Assembly: GCA_018350325.1 (NCBI GenBank) | Contig: JAEVLN010000048.1 | Span: 106,837 to 170,836, forward strand | Direction of reading: 5' to 3' | Length of the DNA: 64,000 nt | Source of the DNA: Globodera rostochiensis | Lineage: Eukaryota; Nematoda; Chromadorea; Rhabditida; Heteroderidae | Notes under the pieces: generated by a model | What the model was told of the DNA's origin: nothing | What the model saw: only the letters and a program-made list of their open reading frames with translations | Databases searched by the model: none | Made by a program: the position numbers and the translations under genes | Shown: positions 23,697 through 36,300 of the stretch, piece by piece | How positions within the stretch are numbered: position 1 is the stretch's first letter | Layout: the number at the start of each line of letters is the position of its first letter

Positions 23697-24561
23697 CGGT
23701 CGGGGTCAGTTCGGCGCAGCCGGTTCGGCGCGGTTTTTTCGGCGCCGTCCCGTTTCGGCGCCGTCCCGTTTCGGCGCCGTCCCGTTTCGGCGCCGTCCCG
23801 TTTTGGCGCCGGCCAGTTCGGCGCGACCAGTTCGGCGCCGCTGGTAATTTGGACATTTTGGCGCCGTTATGCACTTTTTGATTACAAAAGCCTAAATGAG
23901 CTTAGGCTTAGGCCTAAACATAAGCTAGCTTAGGCCTAAGCTTAGGCCTAGGCTTAAAAGCTGTTTTATTAACGGATAATCGTCAATCATTAAAAATTGC
24001 GGCCCCAACGGAAATTTTTTTTTAAAATTTAAGTGAATGTTTTCTAAGTAAAAGTATGCGTATAATACGAATCGCAGCTTGGATTTAGCTAATATCAACC
24101 CCGAACCCAAATTCAAACAGTTGGTAGAACAAATCCCCCTACATCTAAAATTTTTTTTGAAAAAAGTTTAAAAGATATTTCTAAAAGTTTTCGGCGTCGT
24201 ATATCCGAATCTGACTATACCCCGACCCAATTTCAAATCAGACCCAAATTCGAATAATTTTAGAAATTTTTTTTTTTCAAAAATCAACCGAAATTTTGAT
24301 GAGGAGAAGCATGTGGTCAGACGCAGTTAGCAAAAATTAATTTTAATTTAGATGCACGCAAAAACATTAGGAACTAGGATTGAAGTGATTTTTTGAATAA
24401 AAACAATTTTATTATTAAAATTTGTCGGCGCCAAAATGTCCAAATTACCAGCGGCGCCGAACTGGTCGCGCCGAACTGGCCGGCGCCATAACGGGACGGC
24501 GCCGAAAAAACCGCGCCGAACAGGCCGCGCCGAACCGGCTGCGCCGAACTGACCGGACCCG
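23697..24561. mobile_element. hAT-like element with CGGCGCCG terminal arrays
   Basis: Each end is an array of TTCGGCGC(C)GTCCCG-type units (GGTCAGTTCGGCGCAGCCGG at the left, its complement at the right), flanked by the 8-bp duplication CTAAAAAT (23689-23696 and 24562-24569). The interior is AT-rich with TAGGCTTA repeats. It is nested in 22580-24826. Confidence 0.88.
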
Positions 24562-24860
24562 CTAAAAATTGACATTTTTGCAACTAAAAATTCTGTCACC
24601 AAAAAGAAAATTTAAAATTCTGCTTATTTTCAAAAATTTTCTCTGAAATGCCTTTAATTTGCATATAAAAATTTTTTATTTCTCTTATTACTTCAATTAG
24701 GAAATTTTGCCCATTTTTTGCTATATTTGAAAATTTTTTTCTCCATATTTCGTCCATATTTTGCGATTTTGTCCATATTTTATGGCCATATTTCGAGATT
24801 TTTTGACCACATAAATCGTGGCCCTACTTATAAATAAAAGCTTGGTCGCTGGCCATTTTA

Positions 24861-24983
<123 letters not shown>

Positions 24984-25320
24984 TCAAATGGGGAGTTTTA
25001 ATTTATCTCCTTCAAGGGCGGGTGCACCAAATGGTTTAGGTCGCCGTAGGTGGGCATTTTCAGACAAAGTGTCCGAAAGCAAATGTCGTAGAGAGAGGTC
25101 AATGCAAGACATTCCTCCGTGTTTTCCACCAATTGGTGCAGAGAAAGTGTGGTGTTGTACGGCTGAATCAATCGGCGGGTCCCAACCAGGGATAGTCGGA
25201 GTTCCGACTTTACGACATTTTTGGTCGGATTCAATTCACCAACCTGTCCGGATACTCCTCTCGAAGCTTGGTCAGCAGAAGTGTGCCCAGACCCGGTTTC
25301 ACCCCCCCCCCCCCCCAACG

Positions 25321-26080
25321 GTGGCACGTTCGTCAATGGACTTTTCGTCAACGGACTCTTCGTCAACGACTTTTCGTCAATGGACTCTTCGTCAACGACT
25401 TTTCGTCATTAGACTATTCGTCAACGACATTTCGTCAATAAGAAAGAATTAAAAAAACAACAAATTTTAAAGTTAAATTTAAGCCAACACAATTTTTCGG
25501 AATAGTTAAGTTTACTTGTCGCACAAAAAAAAATTTTAAGAGGGTTTTAAGCAATTCTGAGAAGTACTCGGGGGTTATCGAGGTTGCTGATCACGAATAT
25601 GACAACAGATTTATCACATGACATCATCTGATTATAATTTCAACATAATTATTTTTTGAAAAAATTTTAAAAATGCAACAAAGGCCTCAAAATTATTCAA
25701 AAACATAAAATTACAACAAAAAGGCAAGTAATGATCAAATCGTGCTTTTCGATGATTTTTGAGCGTGTTTTTGAAGTTAAAATTGATTTCTAAAAAATTT
25801 TTGAAATTTCGGAAACTCTTTGAATTTGGGTCTGTGGTTCGAAATTGGTCGAAATGGAGGTCAGAATCGGCTTCTTCGCCCCGAATAACCCTAGACTTGA
25901 AAATTTGGTGTTGGCTTAAATTTAATTTAAATTTGTTGTTTTTTTAAATTCTTTCTTATTGACGAAATTTCGTTGACGAATAGTCTAATAACGAAAAGTC
26001 GTTGACGAAGAGTCCATTGACGAAAAGTCGTTGACGAAGAGTCCGTTGACGAAAAGTCCATTGACGAAAAGTCATGGAAC
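25321..26080. mobile_element. Foldback element with TTCGTCAACGA arrays
   Basis: Arrays of GACTTTTCGTCAATGGA-like units at the left are mirrored by TCCATTGACGAAAAGTC units at the right, with further inner arms around TTGTTGTTTTTTTAAATTC. Both sides carry CCCCAACG preceded by a C-run (25313-25320 and 26092-26099), a probable 8-bp duplication. In the interrupted tubulin pseudogene the site lies inside the Gly-rich SLGGG/GTGSG loop sequence. Confidence 0.82.
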
Positions 26081-26158
26081 CCCCCCCCCCCCCCCAACGA
26101 ATGTGTCATTTGGAAACCTTTCGTCGGAATGGCATTTCGAACATTTGTGTGCATCCGG

Positions 26159-26858
26159 TAGGGGTCGTTTGAGTCTGGCCGGTTGAGTCTGGTGGCCAGT
26201 TGAGTCTGGCCGGTTGAGTCTGGTTAGAAGGAAAAAAAAAAGTTGCAATATTTAATTTTCTGAACCGGTTTCAAAAACCGTTTAAATATTATAAAGGCTT
26301 AATTATTCTTTTTTTTTTAGACTTAGAAAACATCTAAGAAGTCGATTTAAAGTAATTTTTGCAGATTTTCAAAACAACTTAATCGGTTCAAAAAGCTTTG
26401 CTACAACATTATTGATCAAAATTCGGTTTCAGCACCAAAACAAGCCTAGAGAAGTTTTTTTTGGAAGTTTGACGAAATTTTATATGAATTCGGCTCTTCC
26501 GACTTTTGTCCGATTTTGGCTTACTGGACCATTTGTCGTCGTGTCATATGTATGTGACACTTGAGCTTAGGCTTAAACCTAAGCTAGCCTAGGCTTAGGC
26601 TTAAGCCTAGGCTTAAAGCTATTCTATGTATAACCTGAAAAACAAAATTTTTTAGGCGCCTATTTCGAGATTTTTCGAGCCTAAAAATAAACCTTTATAA
26701 TATTTAAACGGTTTTTGAAACCGGTTCAGAAAATTAAATATTGCAACTTTTTTTTTCCTTCTAACCAGACTCAACCGGCCAGACTCAACTGGCCACCAGA
26801 CTCAACCGGACAGACTCAACTGGCCCAGACTCAACCGGCCAGACTCAAACGACCCCTA
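26159..26858. mobile_element. Foldback element with CAGACTCAACCGGC arrays
   Basis: The ends TAGGGGTCGTTTGAGTCTGG and the matching complement at 26858 carry repeated GGTTGAGTCTGGCC units. Inner arms (TTAAATATT...AAACGGTTT) complete the foldback. No clear duplication was found at the flanks. It interrupts the tubulin pseudogene. Confidence 0.8.
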
Positions 26859-27349
26859 CCGCCCTCCGCCTCCTTACGAATTACATCCAAAATCGTATCC
26901 GAAAGCTCCCCGCCCTCCGTATAAAATGTCCATGAGCCCAATTATTCACAGCCCCAGTTTGGCCGTGTCGTCAGAGATGACTTCCCAAAACTAAAATAAA
27001 CTCCAAAGTTTGGAAATGGGAAGTGATTGGTGTTCGACCTTCGACCCAATCTGATTGCCCGGTTTGGAAGTGCAACCAGAGTTTGAGATGAGATTTGAGG
27101 CTGACGAAAATTGCACCGAGCAAAAAAACACCAATCTCCCGCCAAAACTAAGCCAAGCTGTGAAAGAAAGACCCCCAACCGTGAAAATTCTTGACATTTT
27201 GACGTGAATTTAGGAAAATGAAATGGCCGCAGGAATGGACAATTGGATTTGACAAAAGCGACGGTTGAAGAAGTATGATTAAAGCTCGAGTTATGTTGAG
27301 TTCAGTCTTCACATTAGCTAAGCCCAGCTCTTCTCCCCCATTGTGCCGA

Positions 27350-30300
27350 CTACTGTTTCGTCGGCTCCATGTTCGGGATCACCGGATGGGTGACAATGTC
27401 GCCGAATTTCTTGAACTTCGTCAGACTCAATTTTCGCGGTGACGATGAGCGCCGATTTTTGATAATAGCCCGCGGGGAAGGTGGACGGAGGGCCTGAGGA
27501 CTGGCGGAGGAGTGGGATTTTGGCAACTGTTGAGGGTTGGTTGTTGCCTGGGACGTTGAAGTGGCGCACTGAGCATGGGGAGGTGAGGTCCCCTGGGGGG
27601 ACGAGGGGTCTGCCACTGAGCAGTCGCTGCTAGCCACGTGGGAAGAGGGGGAGGGGGCCAGTGAAGGCCGCGGCACGGAGGAAACACGATGGGAGACGGG
27701 CGAGCGAGAGGAAGAGTGCCGGAACCCGGCGCCAACAATCCCATCCAGGGACGAGTCCCGCACTCGCCCGACCATCGAGCCCCCAGCAGCACCGCCCAAC
27801 GTGTTCAAAGCCAACACCTAAAGCGTTAGCGCTTTTAATCCAAAAAAAAATGCAAAACAAAAGGCATAATGTTAAAACCAACTGATTTTCTTCTCGGTCC
27901 TAGCTTCTTGTCGGAAAGCTTCTCCAACCTCTCCCACTCTTCTTGGTACGTTTCGTATAGCTTCTTCGCGTTCCTGCCGTACTTCTGCTTCTTCTCCTTG
28001 AACTTTTTTGGTTCCATGTCCGTCATTTTATAAGATGCGTCATCCACGATCACTAGTGGCGGCGTCTGCGCGACCAGTTGGGCAGGCGAGGCAATGTCGG
28101 GATCCGGCTCCACCAGATTCTGCTGTGGACGGACAACCAACTTGGGCGGCTCCATCCAGCTCAACGCCTGCTCTTCGGGAAGAACATCGACGGCACTCGG
28201 CAGTTCGTCCATGTCGATTGCGATAAACTTGCACAATTCCAGATTCTGAAAGAAAATGCTTTGTTGTATAGTCTGACATAATTAATGCAACTCGAATCTG
28301 TCCGGTCGCTGTGTTGCTAAGTAAAGCATGCTAGCTGAGCTAATGGGCCGATTTAAACAGGTGGATTCATCCAGACACTGGAGGACGAACTCACCAATTG
28401 TTTGCTTCTGTCCGGCGACTGTTCTAGCGGAAACGCCCGCTCCACCGGCGGCCCACCAAAGAAGCGTTGGTTTGCCCGTGCCATGGGGGGAGGACTCGGG
28501 TGCGGTGGCTTCTTCGGTAAAGGCGGCAATCGCTGTTCCAGCAACGGCTTCTGTTCCTCGGGCGTCGGTGGCCCCGGCTCCTTTGGAGGCAACAAATCCT
28601 CATTTGTGTCCGGCGGAGGCTCTCTGCCCTCCTGCAATTGGGGGGTGGTCATCGATCGGCTAACTCATCCTAAAACCCACATTCAACGCAATTTGCCTCT
28701 CCACAATGTTCTCCAAGTCAATCTTGTCGAGCTCCGAAGGGTCAATGCCGCACTTTCTGCCCACCGCATGCAGAAGATCCTTCACACGCAATCTGGGATG
28801 AAATTAATTGAGAATAAAGCCTAATCTTCATATTTCTCCCGTTTCACATTCTCATTCTTTCCATTGTCATTTCTTTAAACCGCAAATTTAATGGTTCTTC
28901 CTTCATCAATGATTAGAGAAAGTATGTAATTAATGTACAGTATTTGTGTACTATTGTAGTTAAGTTTGTGTCCCTAATTTTGGTCTAATTTTTTCTTTGT
29001 TTCCATCTCTTAGAAAGTGTTTCTAGAGGGGTTTCTGGGGCGTAGAATCCGAGTCTGACTCTGTTTCGACAAATCTCAAACCCTGGACCCAAATTTGAAC
29101 ATTTTGTCGAAAAAAAATATCAATTTTTGGCCTCGAAATCATTCAGAAGCATGAATTCAATCATTATTTGCCTTTTTCTGAAGATTTGAGGCCGAAAATG
29201 GATTTTTGGAAATTTTTGATTTTCGATAAAATGTTAAAATTTGTGGTTGAAATGGTTGTCAGAACTTCATCAAATTCCATTCAATTAAGTCGGCAGTTTA
29301 AAATAGATCGTCAGAACATCAAAGAATGGCAAAAGAATGAGCAAAAACTGCCCTCTTTGCGGGGAGAGTGGTTGTCAGTTATTATTAAAAGCGGTGAAAA
29401 AATAGTTTCTGTTTAAATTGACCTCCATTTCGACCGATTCTGAATCCCGAACTCGAGATCAAACGTTTTTTCAAAAATTAAAAATCTTCCAAAAATTAAT
29501 TTGGCCTTAAATCGTGCACAAAGCACAAAATTATAACAAAAAAGCAATCCAGATATTGATTCCCTGAATTTGTAAATCCCTTTTTTTCAAATACAGCCAA
29601 TCTACCGCAAAAAATCAGCGGTTGCTCTTGATTTGTCCATCTTTAATGCGCATTACTAATTAAGGTTAAGAAAAAAAAGAGTCAAAAATAAGGCATCGGA
29701 AATCAGATGAGAGAAAGGAGGAGAGGAGGGAGGTAGGAGGAGAAGGAGGAGGTAGGAGGAGGTGGGAGGAGAAGGAGGAGGAAAAGGAGGAGGAAAAGGA
29801 GGAGGTAGGAGGAAAAGGAGGAGGTAGGAGGAGGAGATAGGAGGAGAAGGAGGAGAGGAGGAGAAGATAGGAGGAAAAGGAGGGGGTAGGAGGAGAAGGA
29901 GGAGAAAGGAGGTGAGGGGAGGCGCGGTGGCGCCACTCTCTCCCCGGTTTTCTCCCCGACGGCACTCTCTCTACTCTCCCCAACCCGTTAGTCGTTCCTT
30001 CCTTCGTCATCTCTTCTCTTTCCTTCCCCTTTGCGAGTCCCAACAAAAAATGTCTTTGTGCCACACCCATGCCCCCCCCCTCCAACAGAATAAAACTCAA
30101 TGCTCCTTCACTCCTCTCACGGCATGGCATTTTCATCGAAAACCATTCAGCCTGAAAGTGCGGTGTTTGTGTCTTTTTGGCGGAATCCGCCCATCCCTCC
30201 CCTCTCACAGCAAGGAAAAGGAGTGATGCCTTCCCTTCCGCCTCCAATCCCCTCAGAAAGCCTTCCGCCTCCAATCCCCTCAGAAAGCCTTCCGCCTCCA

Positions 30301-33300
30301 ATCCCCTCAGAAAGCCTTCCGCCTCCAATCCCCTCAGAAAGCCTTCCGCCTCCAATCCCCTCAGAAAGCCTTCCGCCTCCAATCCCCTCAGAAAGCCTTC
30401 CGCCTCCAATCCCCTCAGAAAGCCTTCCGCCTCCAATCCCCTCAGAAAGCCTTCCGCCTCCAATCCCCTCAGAAAGCCTTCCGCCTCCAATCCCCTCAGA
30501 AAGCCTTCCGCCTCCAATCCCCTCAGAAAGCCTTCCGCCTCCAATCCCCTCAGAAAGCCTTCCGCCTCCAATCCCCTCAGAAAGCCTTCCGCCTCCAATC
30601 CCCTCAGAAAGCCTTCCGCCTCCAATCCCCTCAGAAAGCCTTCCGCCTCCAATCCCCTCAGAAAGCCTTCCGCCTCCAATCCCCTCAGAAAGCCTTCCGC
30701 CTCCAATCCCCTCAGAAAGCCTTCCGCCTCCAATCCCCTCAGAAAGCCTTCCGCCTCCAATCCCCTCAGAAAGCCTTCCGCCTCCAATCCCCTCAGAAAT
30801 GGAATGGACATCCCCCTCCCCGTCTCTCCCCCCCTCCCCCCCCCCCGTCTCTCCCCCCATCCGTCCCCCACTTCCTCCTCATCTCATCATGTTTTGGTTG
30901 GCTGGCTGTTCTTCTCTCCGCGTTTCCGCGCCAATTAATCCGTCCCGAGGACAACCAATCCCTTCAATTTGAAGAAAGGATGATTGGTCAGAATTTGGCA
31001 TTCACTTCCTAAACATTCTCTAGGAAGTTCATCATCCACTGGACTCAATGTTGGAATATTCTTCGGCCGTGGCATCCGCGTCCATTCTTCCTCAGATTGG
31101 CACTAACCATAGAGAGCAACTGCCGGCAAAAAGAACGAATTCATTCAGCGAAGGTGGAAGTTTCTCAGCGATGATTAGTGCGGTGAATGACGGCAGAGTC
31201 GGCGTCTACCAAACTGCGCAGGACTCCCCCGGCGCGGCTGATCAACAACAAATGCAGCAGCCGCTCGATCTGTTCATGGACTTCACTCGCCCTGATGGCC
31301 AGAGGACAAGGCCTCTGCTGGTGGACGGCAAACGACTTTATGTGGACGAGCATTACATTTCGGTCAGTGGTGCCGTCCAGCAAAAGGTCAACCCTTCCGC
31401 TGAAGGTGTGGTCCCCGGTGTTGCGATCCTGGTGTATCGAGTGCCCAGATCGGGAGTTGATCCTGGCTAATGTGCAGTACGATCACGTGCTGGAGCTGTT
31501 GCTGGCCATCCACCCCACGTACAAAGAGGTGGACGAGCAGACCGTGCACATCCTACTCCCCCTCGCCTTTGACTACCAAGTAACCAAATCAATGATCCTT
31601 TCAATGGTTCTGCGGTAACAGATGGACGGCCTCCTCCATCGATGCGAGTGTTTTTTGGTGGCCAACAAATTGCCCTTTCTGGAAAAAGTGTGGCTCGCCG
31701 ACCGCTTTCAGCTCAACCGCCTGCTTTCCCTGCTTCTCAGAGAACTGCGGCCAAGTGTCCATAAGTTGGACCTTAGCGGACCCCGCTATGCTGGCCTATC
31801 GGACAGGGTCAAAGTGCTGTTGTTGGAGCGAATGCACGGGTCGCCGGCCCCGGAGGTAATCAGTGGAGTCTCACCCACAACTATAAATATGTAATGCCAC
31901 GTTTAAGGAACTGCCGGAACCCCCCATGGACATGGAGCATTTGCTGAGTGCAAGCGACCTTAATTTTGCCACAGTTAAGGCGAAAACAGGACGTGCCTAT
32001 CATGTGAATCCGTGTGGGTCTATTTTTAAGACCCAAAACAGAAAAGGAAATGAAGAAGGCTTAGGCTTATCATCCTTCCCCATCAGATTACGTTGCCGCC
32101 TGGTCCTCTCTCTTCCAGGATAGGCTGTGCAATGGGAGTTCCGGAGACGGAGTGCCCAATGAGGACGATTTGATCTATTGTCCATGTTCCAGCGAAGAGC
32201 TGAAGTACTTTCTAATGGCCATTTACCCGCCCCAGTTGCGGGTCACCGGTGGGTCACTTCTCCACGTCCTGCTCCAACAGTTCCCTTATGTGCAGAATGC
32301 AACATTGCCCCTGTGCTGATGGCTGCCTGCAAATTGGAGTCCCAAGGACTGCTCCGCAAGTGCGCCACCATCCTTCTCAGTCCGCACACGCAATTGAGTG
32401 TCTTCGTCCGTCTTTCTCTGCTGGACCGGTGTCGACTGCAGGAGCTGCTTGCCCAGTGCTTGCAGATGGTGCATAGGCCGGAGAACTTAGTGGAGATGAG
32501 CCAGCAGCAGACATGTCAGTTTGTTGTGCACATTTGAGGTGGGATGGGTTCAGGGATGCGATCGGCAAAACACAAAAACGTGGAAAACGAGTTCAAAAAC
32601 GTGGAAAATTTTTTAAGCCTTTAAATTAAAGTAAAATTGCTTAAACAATCATTAACTAGCATATTTATCTCCACTTTTCACCATTTTGAGCAAATTTGGT
32701 TGAGAAGGAAGTAATTATTAGAGATGGGATTCTCAAGTTTTAACCTGTTTTTTTGCGAATAGGGAATCATGTAGGGTTGGACGGGACCAGGACCAGTACT
32801 GAAATGGTCAATTTTTCAAATTTTGGTAACTGAAATTTTGGTCCCAGTTTTTCAAAATTCCTTTAAAATCCCACTATAAAAGTCCCGGTTTTTACAAAAT
32901 GATTTTTTTTCTTGTTTTTGTCCAGCAGTCCCGGTTTTTTTTACCGGGACCAAATTTAGTCCCGGTCCCGGTTTTTCCAAAAGTCCCGGTCCCGTCCAAC
33001 CCGAGAATCATGAAAGAAGCCCAAAAATAGCATTCTGTTGTGTCCGGGGTTATAGGGTTTTAAGACCCTTTGATAGTCCAAAGAGGAGAGGATAATTATT
33101 GGAAAGGAAAGGCATTATAAACATAAAATGGTGATCGGGAGAACCGGGGTCTCGAACGACCTCAGAAAAGCAGTCTCAGAACAGTCCACAATAATAGGGT
33201 AAGGCAGACAGACCCCCGAATGGGAGTTTGGGGTGAACTTAAATAGTGACACGAGATGGGCGGAGATAAGGTTCAGAGCAGAAGGGATTGGGGCGATGCA

Positions 33301-36300
33301 CAGAGATTTGAATGGGGAAGAATGCTTATGTAACAGATGGGTGAGTTTGGCATTGGATAGGATTAGGAGGATGGCTTGGCATTGGGCAGAATGTTTATGG
33401 GGGATGGTTAAATCAGAGGGAACAATTTGAGACAATTTACAATGTGGGGAATATACAGAATGCGGATTCAGCACATTCATTTCGAAAAATTTTAGAATTA
33501 GCGACTTTTTAGTCAATATAAATCAATATTTTGGCATTTTGAAAATCAATATTTCACCATTTTTTTATAATAAATCAATATTTTAGGGATTTTTCTTAAG
33601 AAAAATGCAATTTTTTGGCTTTTCCGAAAATTCTTGAAAGAAATTCAATATTTCAGGCCTTTTCCCCAAAATTTCTTAAGAAAAATGCAATAAAAACAAA
33701 AAACGTAACCTTAAAAACAAAAATGCACCCCTAAAAAATGACCCTTTCTTTGACCAAAAATCCACCCCCCAAAGATCGACATTTTCCCTAAAATTTATTT
33801 ATTTGATTTTTTATAAAATTTTCAAAAACATGTAAAAAATAATACATTTGCAATTGTGAGGGCAAAATTAATAAAGATTAACGAATTTTCAAGGGTTTTA
33901 CGCATAAAATGACCGGATTTGGTTAGTTTTAGCCCATTTTTTTAATCATTTGGCATTTTTGGGGGTTTTTGGGCAATATTTTAAGTAAATATTTCACGTT
34001 TTTTAGTCAATATAAATCACATCTCCAGGCACGTATTTAGGGGGGGGGGGGGGTCACGTACCCCCCCCCCCCCAAAAGGAAAATTTAAGGGAAAAAAACC
34101 ATAGGGGGCACCCTTTTGATTTACAAATCTGAAAAATTTCTTCACAAATGCGTTAAAATCCAAGAAAATTTTTCCCGACGACGTCTATCGGCGCCGTCGG
34201 ACCCTTACCACTCCTAAAAACTTAAAAACAGTACCGTATTTTTTAAATTTTGGTTGCAAATCCCTTAACAAAATTGAGTCTAAAATCCAAAATTTCTCGG
34301 CGGCGTGGAAATTGCTTAAATGGAATAAAAAATAAAAACGAAAAATGCCCATATAAGCGAACAATTTTCGAAAAATTTCTTTTAAAAATACAAAACGGGA
34401 CACCCCCAAAAAAATTTGAAAAAATTGCTTAAGAAAAATGCAATAAAACCCAAAAATGCACCCCTAAAAATCGATTTTTTTTTCGGTACCCCCTCCAAAG
34501 CAAAACCCTAAATACGTGCCTGCACTGCACGTTTCCGCGGCAAAATCGCAACCCTGGATGGGTTGGCCGATTCGGTGATATATTCGACTACTTTCCTCCA
34601 TTCAGATGAATGTTTGTCCATCCGAGCAAAAGCGGAGATGGTAAAAACCAAAAAAGACAGCTCCGAAGAAAAGAATACAAAACTTAACGCAGATGGACAG
34701 ATTCGCCTCGTTGGTACAACTCCAGGGAGGCTCAAATTGGCCCGCTTCAATTTCGGGACAGCCGGCCTCTTCGTCCGCGGCAATTCACCTCTGTTCGAGG
34801 TATTCCAGTCTTAGGCTTACACTGAACCTTGTGCCGAACTTTACTTCTGCGAAGGTGCAAGACACAATCGGCATGTGCGGAACTTACATGGCAGTGTCCT
34901 CAATGCAAAACATACACATCGGCGGCATCAGTCGAACCCTCCGGACGACATTCTGTTGTCAGTAGCCAGCAGAAACAGCAACAAATGGGCAATGGCATCG
35001 GAAGCGGCGGAATAGGACGAGTGGCAAACCGATGAGAGGGCCAGGCCTCCCCCCCCCCCCCCCAATCACTTAACTTGCCATTGTCCGTCTCTATTCTCTC
35101 ACAAACATTGGCACTTATAAATAAAGAAATCTTAAATTAACTCACGTTTTTCCTCCGAACCATATTTTGGTGCTGGCTACGTTTTTCATCTTCTTTCCAA
35201 AGTGGTGTAACTTCTTCATGTATTCTGAGCCAATGTCAATGGCGATAGTGGTGATGGCCAACCCAATGCATACGTAGAGGAAAGTAATCGGAAGGAAGGC
35301 CCATCTGAATGCCGGGGGGGGGGGGGAGTGAGGAAACGGGGACAGCCGGGGGGGGGGGGAGTGAGGGGAGGGAACGGGGACAGCGGGGGGGGGAGTGAGG
35401 GAACGGAGACAGCCGGGGGGGGAGTGAGGGGAGGGAACGGGGACAGCGGGGGGGGGGAATGAGGGAACGGGGACAGCGGGGGGGGGGAGTGAGGGAACGG
35501 GGACAGCGGGGGGGGGGGAGTGAGGAAACGGGGACAGCCGGGGGGGGGGGAGTGAGGGGAGGGAACGGGGACAGCGGGGGGGGGGGAGTGAGGGAACGGA
35601 GACAGCCGGGGGGGGGGGAGTGAGGGGAGGGAACGGGGACAGCGGGGGGGGGGGAATGAGGGAACGGGGACAGCGGGGGGGGGGGGGGAGTGAGGGAACG
35701 GGGACAGCGGGGGGGGGAGTGAGGAAACGGGGACAGCCGGGGGGGGGGGAGTGAGGAAACGGGGACAGCCGGGGGGGGGGTGAGAACGGGGACAGCCGGG
35801 GGGGGGGAGTGAGGGGAGGGAACGGGGACAGCGGGGGGGGGAGTGAGGGAACGGAGACAGCCGGGGGGGGGGGTGAGAACGGGGACAGCCGGGGGGGGGT
35901 GAGGGAATGGGACAGCCGGGGGGGGAGTGAGGAAACGGGGACAGCCGGGGGGGGGGAGTGAGGAAACGGGGACAGCCGGGGGGGGTGAGAACGGGGACAG
36001 CCGGGGGGGGGGAGTGAGAACGGGAACATTCGGGGGGGGGGGGGGGGGAGTGAGGAAACGGGGACAGCCGGGGGGGGGGAGTGAGGAAACGGGGACAGCC
36101 GGGGGGGGGGGGGTGAGAACGGGGACAGCCGGGGGGGGGGTGAGAACGGGGACAGCCGGGGGGGGGGGGGGTGAGGGAATGGGACAGCCGGCCGTTAATG
36201 ACCTGGAAGGGACGAGCTGTCCGAAGTCAATGGCTGTCAGACAAAGAAAGTTGTAGTAGATTCCGTTGTAAAAGTCGAACTAAAAAAGACAGAGGGGAAA

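Larger units (their letters stand above)
22580..24826. mobile_element. Outer hAT-like element of a three-element nest
   Basis: The ends TAGGGCCACGATTTAT and ATAAATCGTGGCCCTA are perfect 16-bp inverted repeats flanked by the 8-bp duplication CTTATAAA (22572-22579 and 24827-24834). Subterminal arrays are repeats of TCCATATTT. Its interior was later entered by the elements at 22820-23650 and 23697-24561; without them it would be about 550 bp. Confidence 0.92.
25010..27090 (-). pseudogene. Beta-tubulin pseudogene, split by two foldback elements
   Basis: Read on the minus strand, pieces of beta-tubulin occur in order. They are GNQIGSK and FWEVISDDTA (about 27060-26960), NNWAHGHF then YTEGGELSDTILDVIRKEAEG in a shifted frame (about 26960-26866), KGFQMTHSLGGG (about 26135-26095), [15 protein letters not shown] (about 25300-25245) and [11 protein letters not shown]...LYDICFRTL...[10 protein letters not shown] (about 25170-25025). 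These correspond to the conserved GQCGNQIG, GTGSG-loop and TLSVHQLVEN regions. Segments are missing (between FWEVISD and NNWA), frames shift at least twice, and two transposons interrupt it at 26159-26858 and 25321-26080. It cannot make a tubulin. Whether it arose by retroposition or decay of a duplicated gene cannot be decided; nothing beyond the [10 protein letters not shown] region is seen. Confidence 0.85.
32538..34560. other. Gene-free AT-rich stretch with MITEs
   Basis: Apart from the elements at 32772-33004 and 34026-34522, this is AT-rich with recurring TGCAATAAAAACGAAAAA and ATGCACCCCTAAAAATCGA fragments shared with many places in the window. An open frame at 33115-33516 has no recognisable domain. 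Confidence 0.5.
28793..35145. other. 6.35-kb K2P intron holding other genes and repeats
   Basis: The intron between the FGGKT exon and the LRVKDLL exon contains, on the plus strand, the double-BTB gene (31048-32537) and a possible small gene (34563-35035). It also contains a 27-bp minisatellite and two MITEs. The 28850-29660 part is AT-rich with no supported feature. Confidence 0.8.

Noticed and set aside
29666..30972. Open frames of 401, 290, 253 and 237 codons on both strands
   Set aside because: All arise from the 27-bp minisatellite, whose period is a multiple of three, and from the polypurine tract; the composition is pure repeat.
33115..33516. 133-codon minus-strand frame, possible retrotransposon fragment
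   Set aside because: No reverse-transcriptase motif is visible on either strand, and the surrounding sequence is repeat-like.
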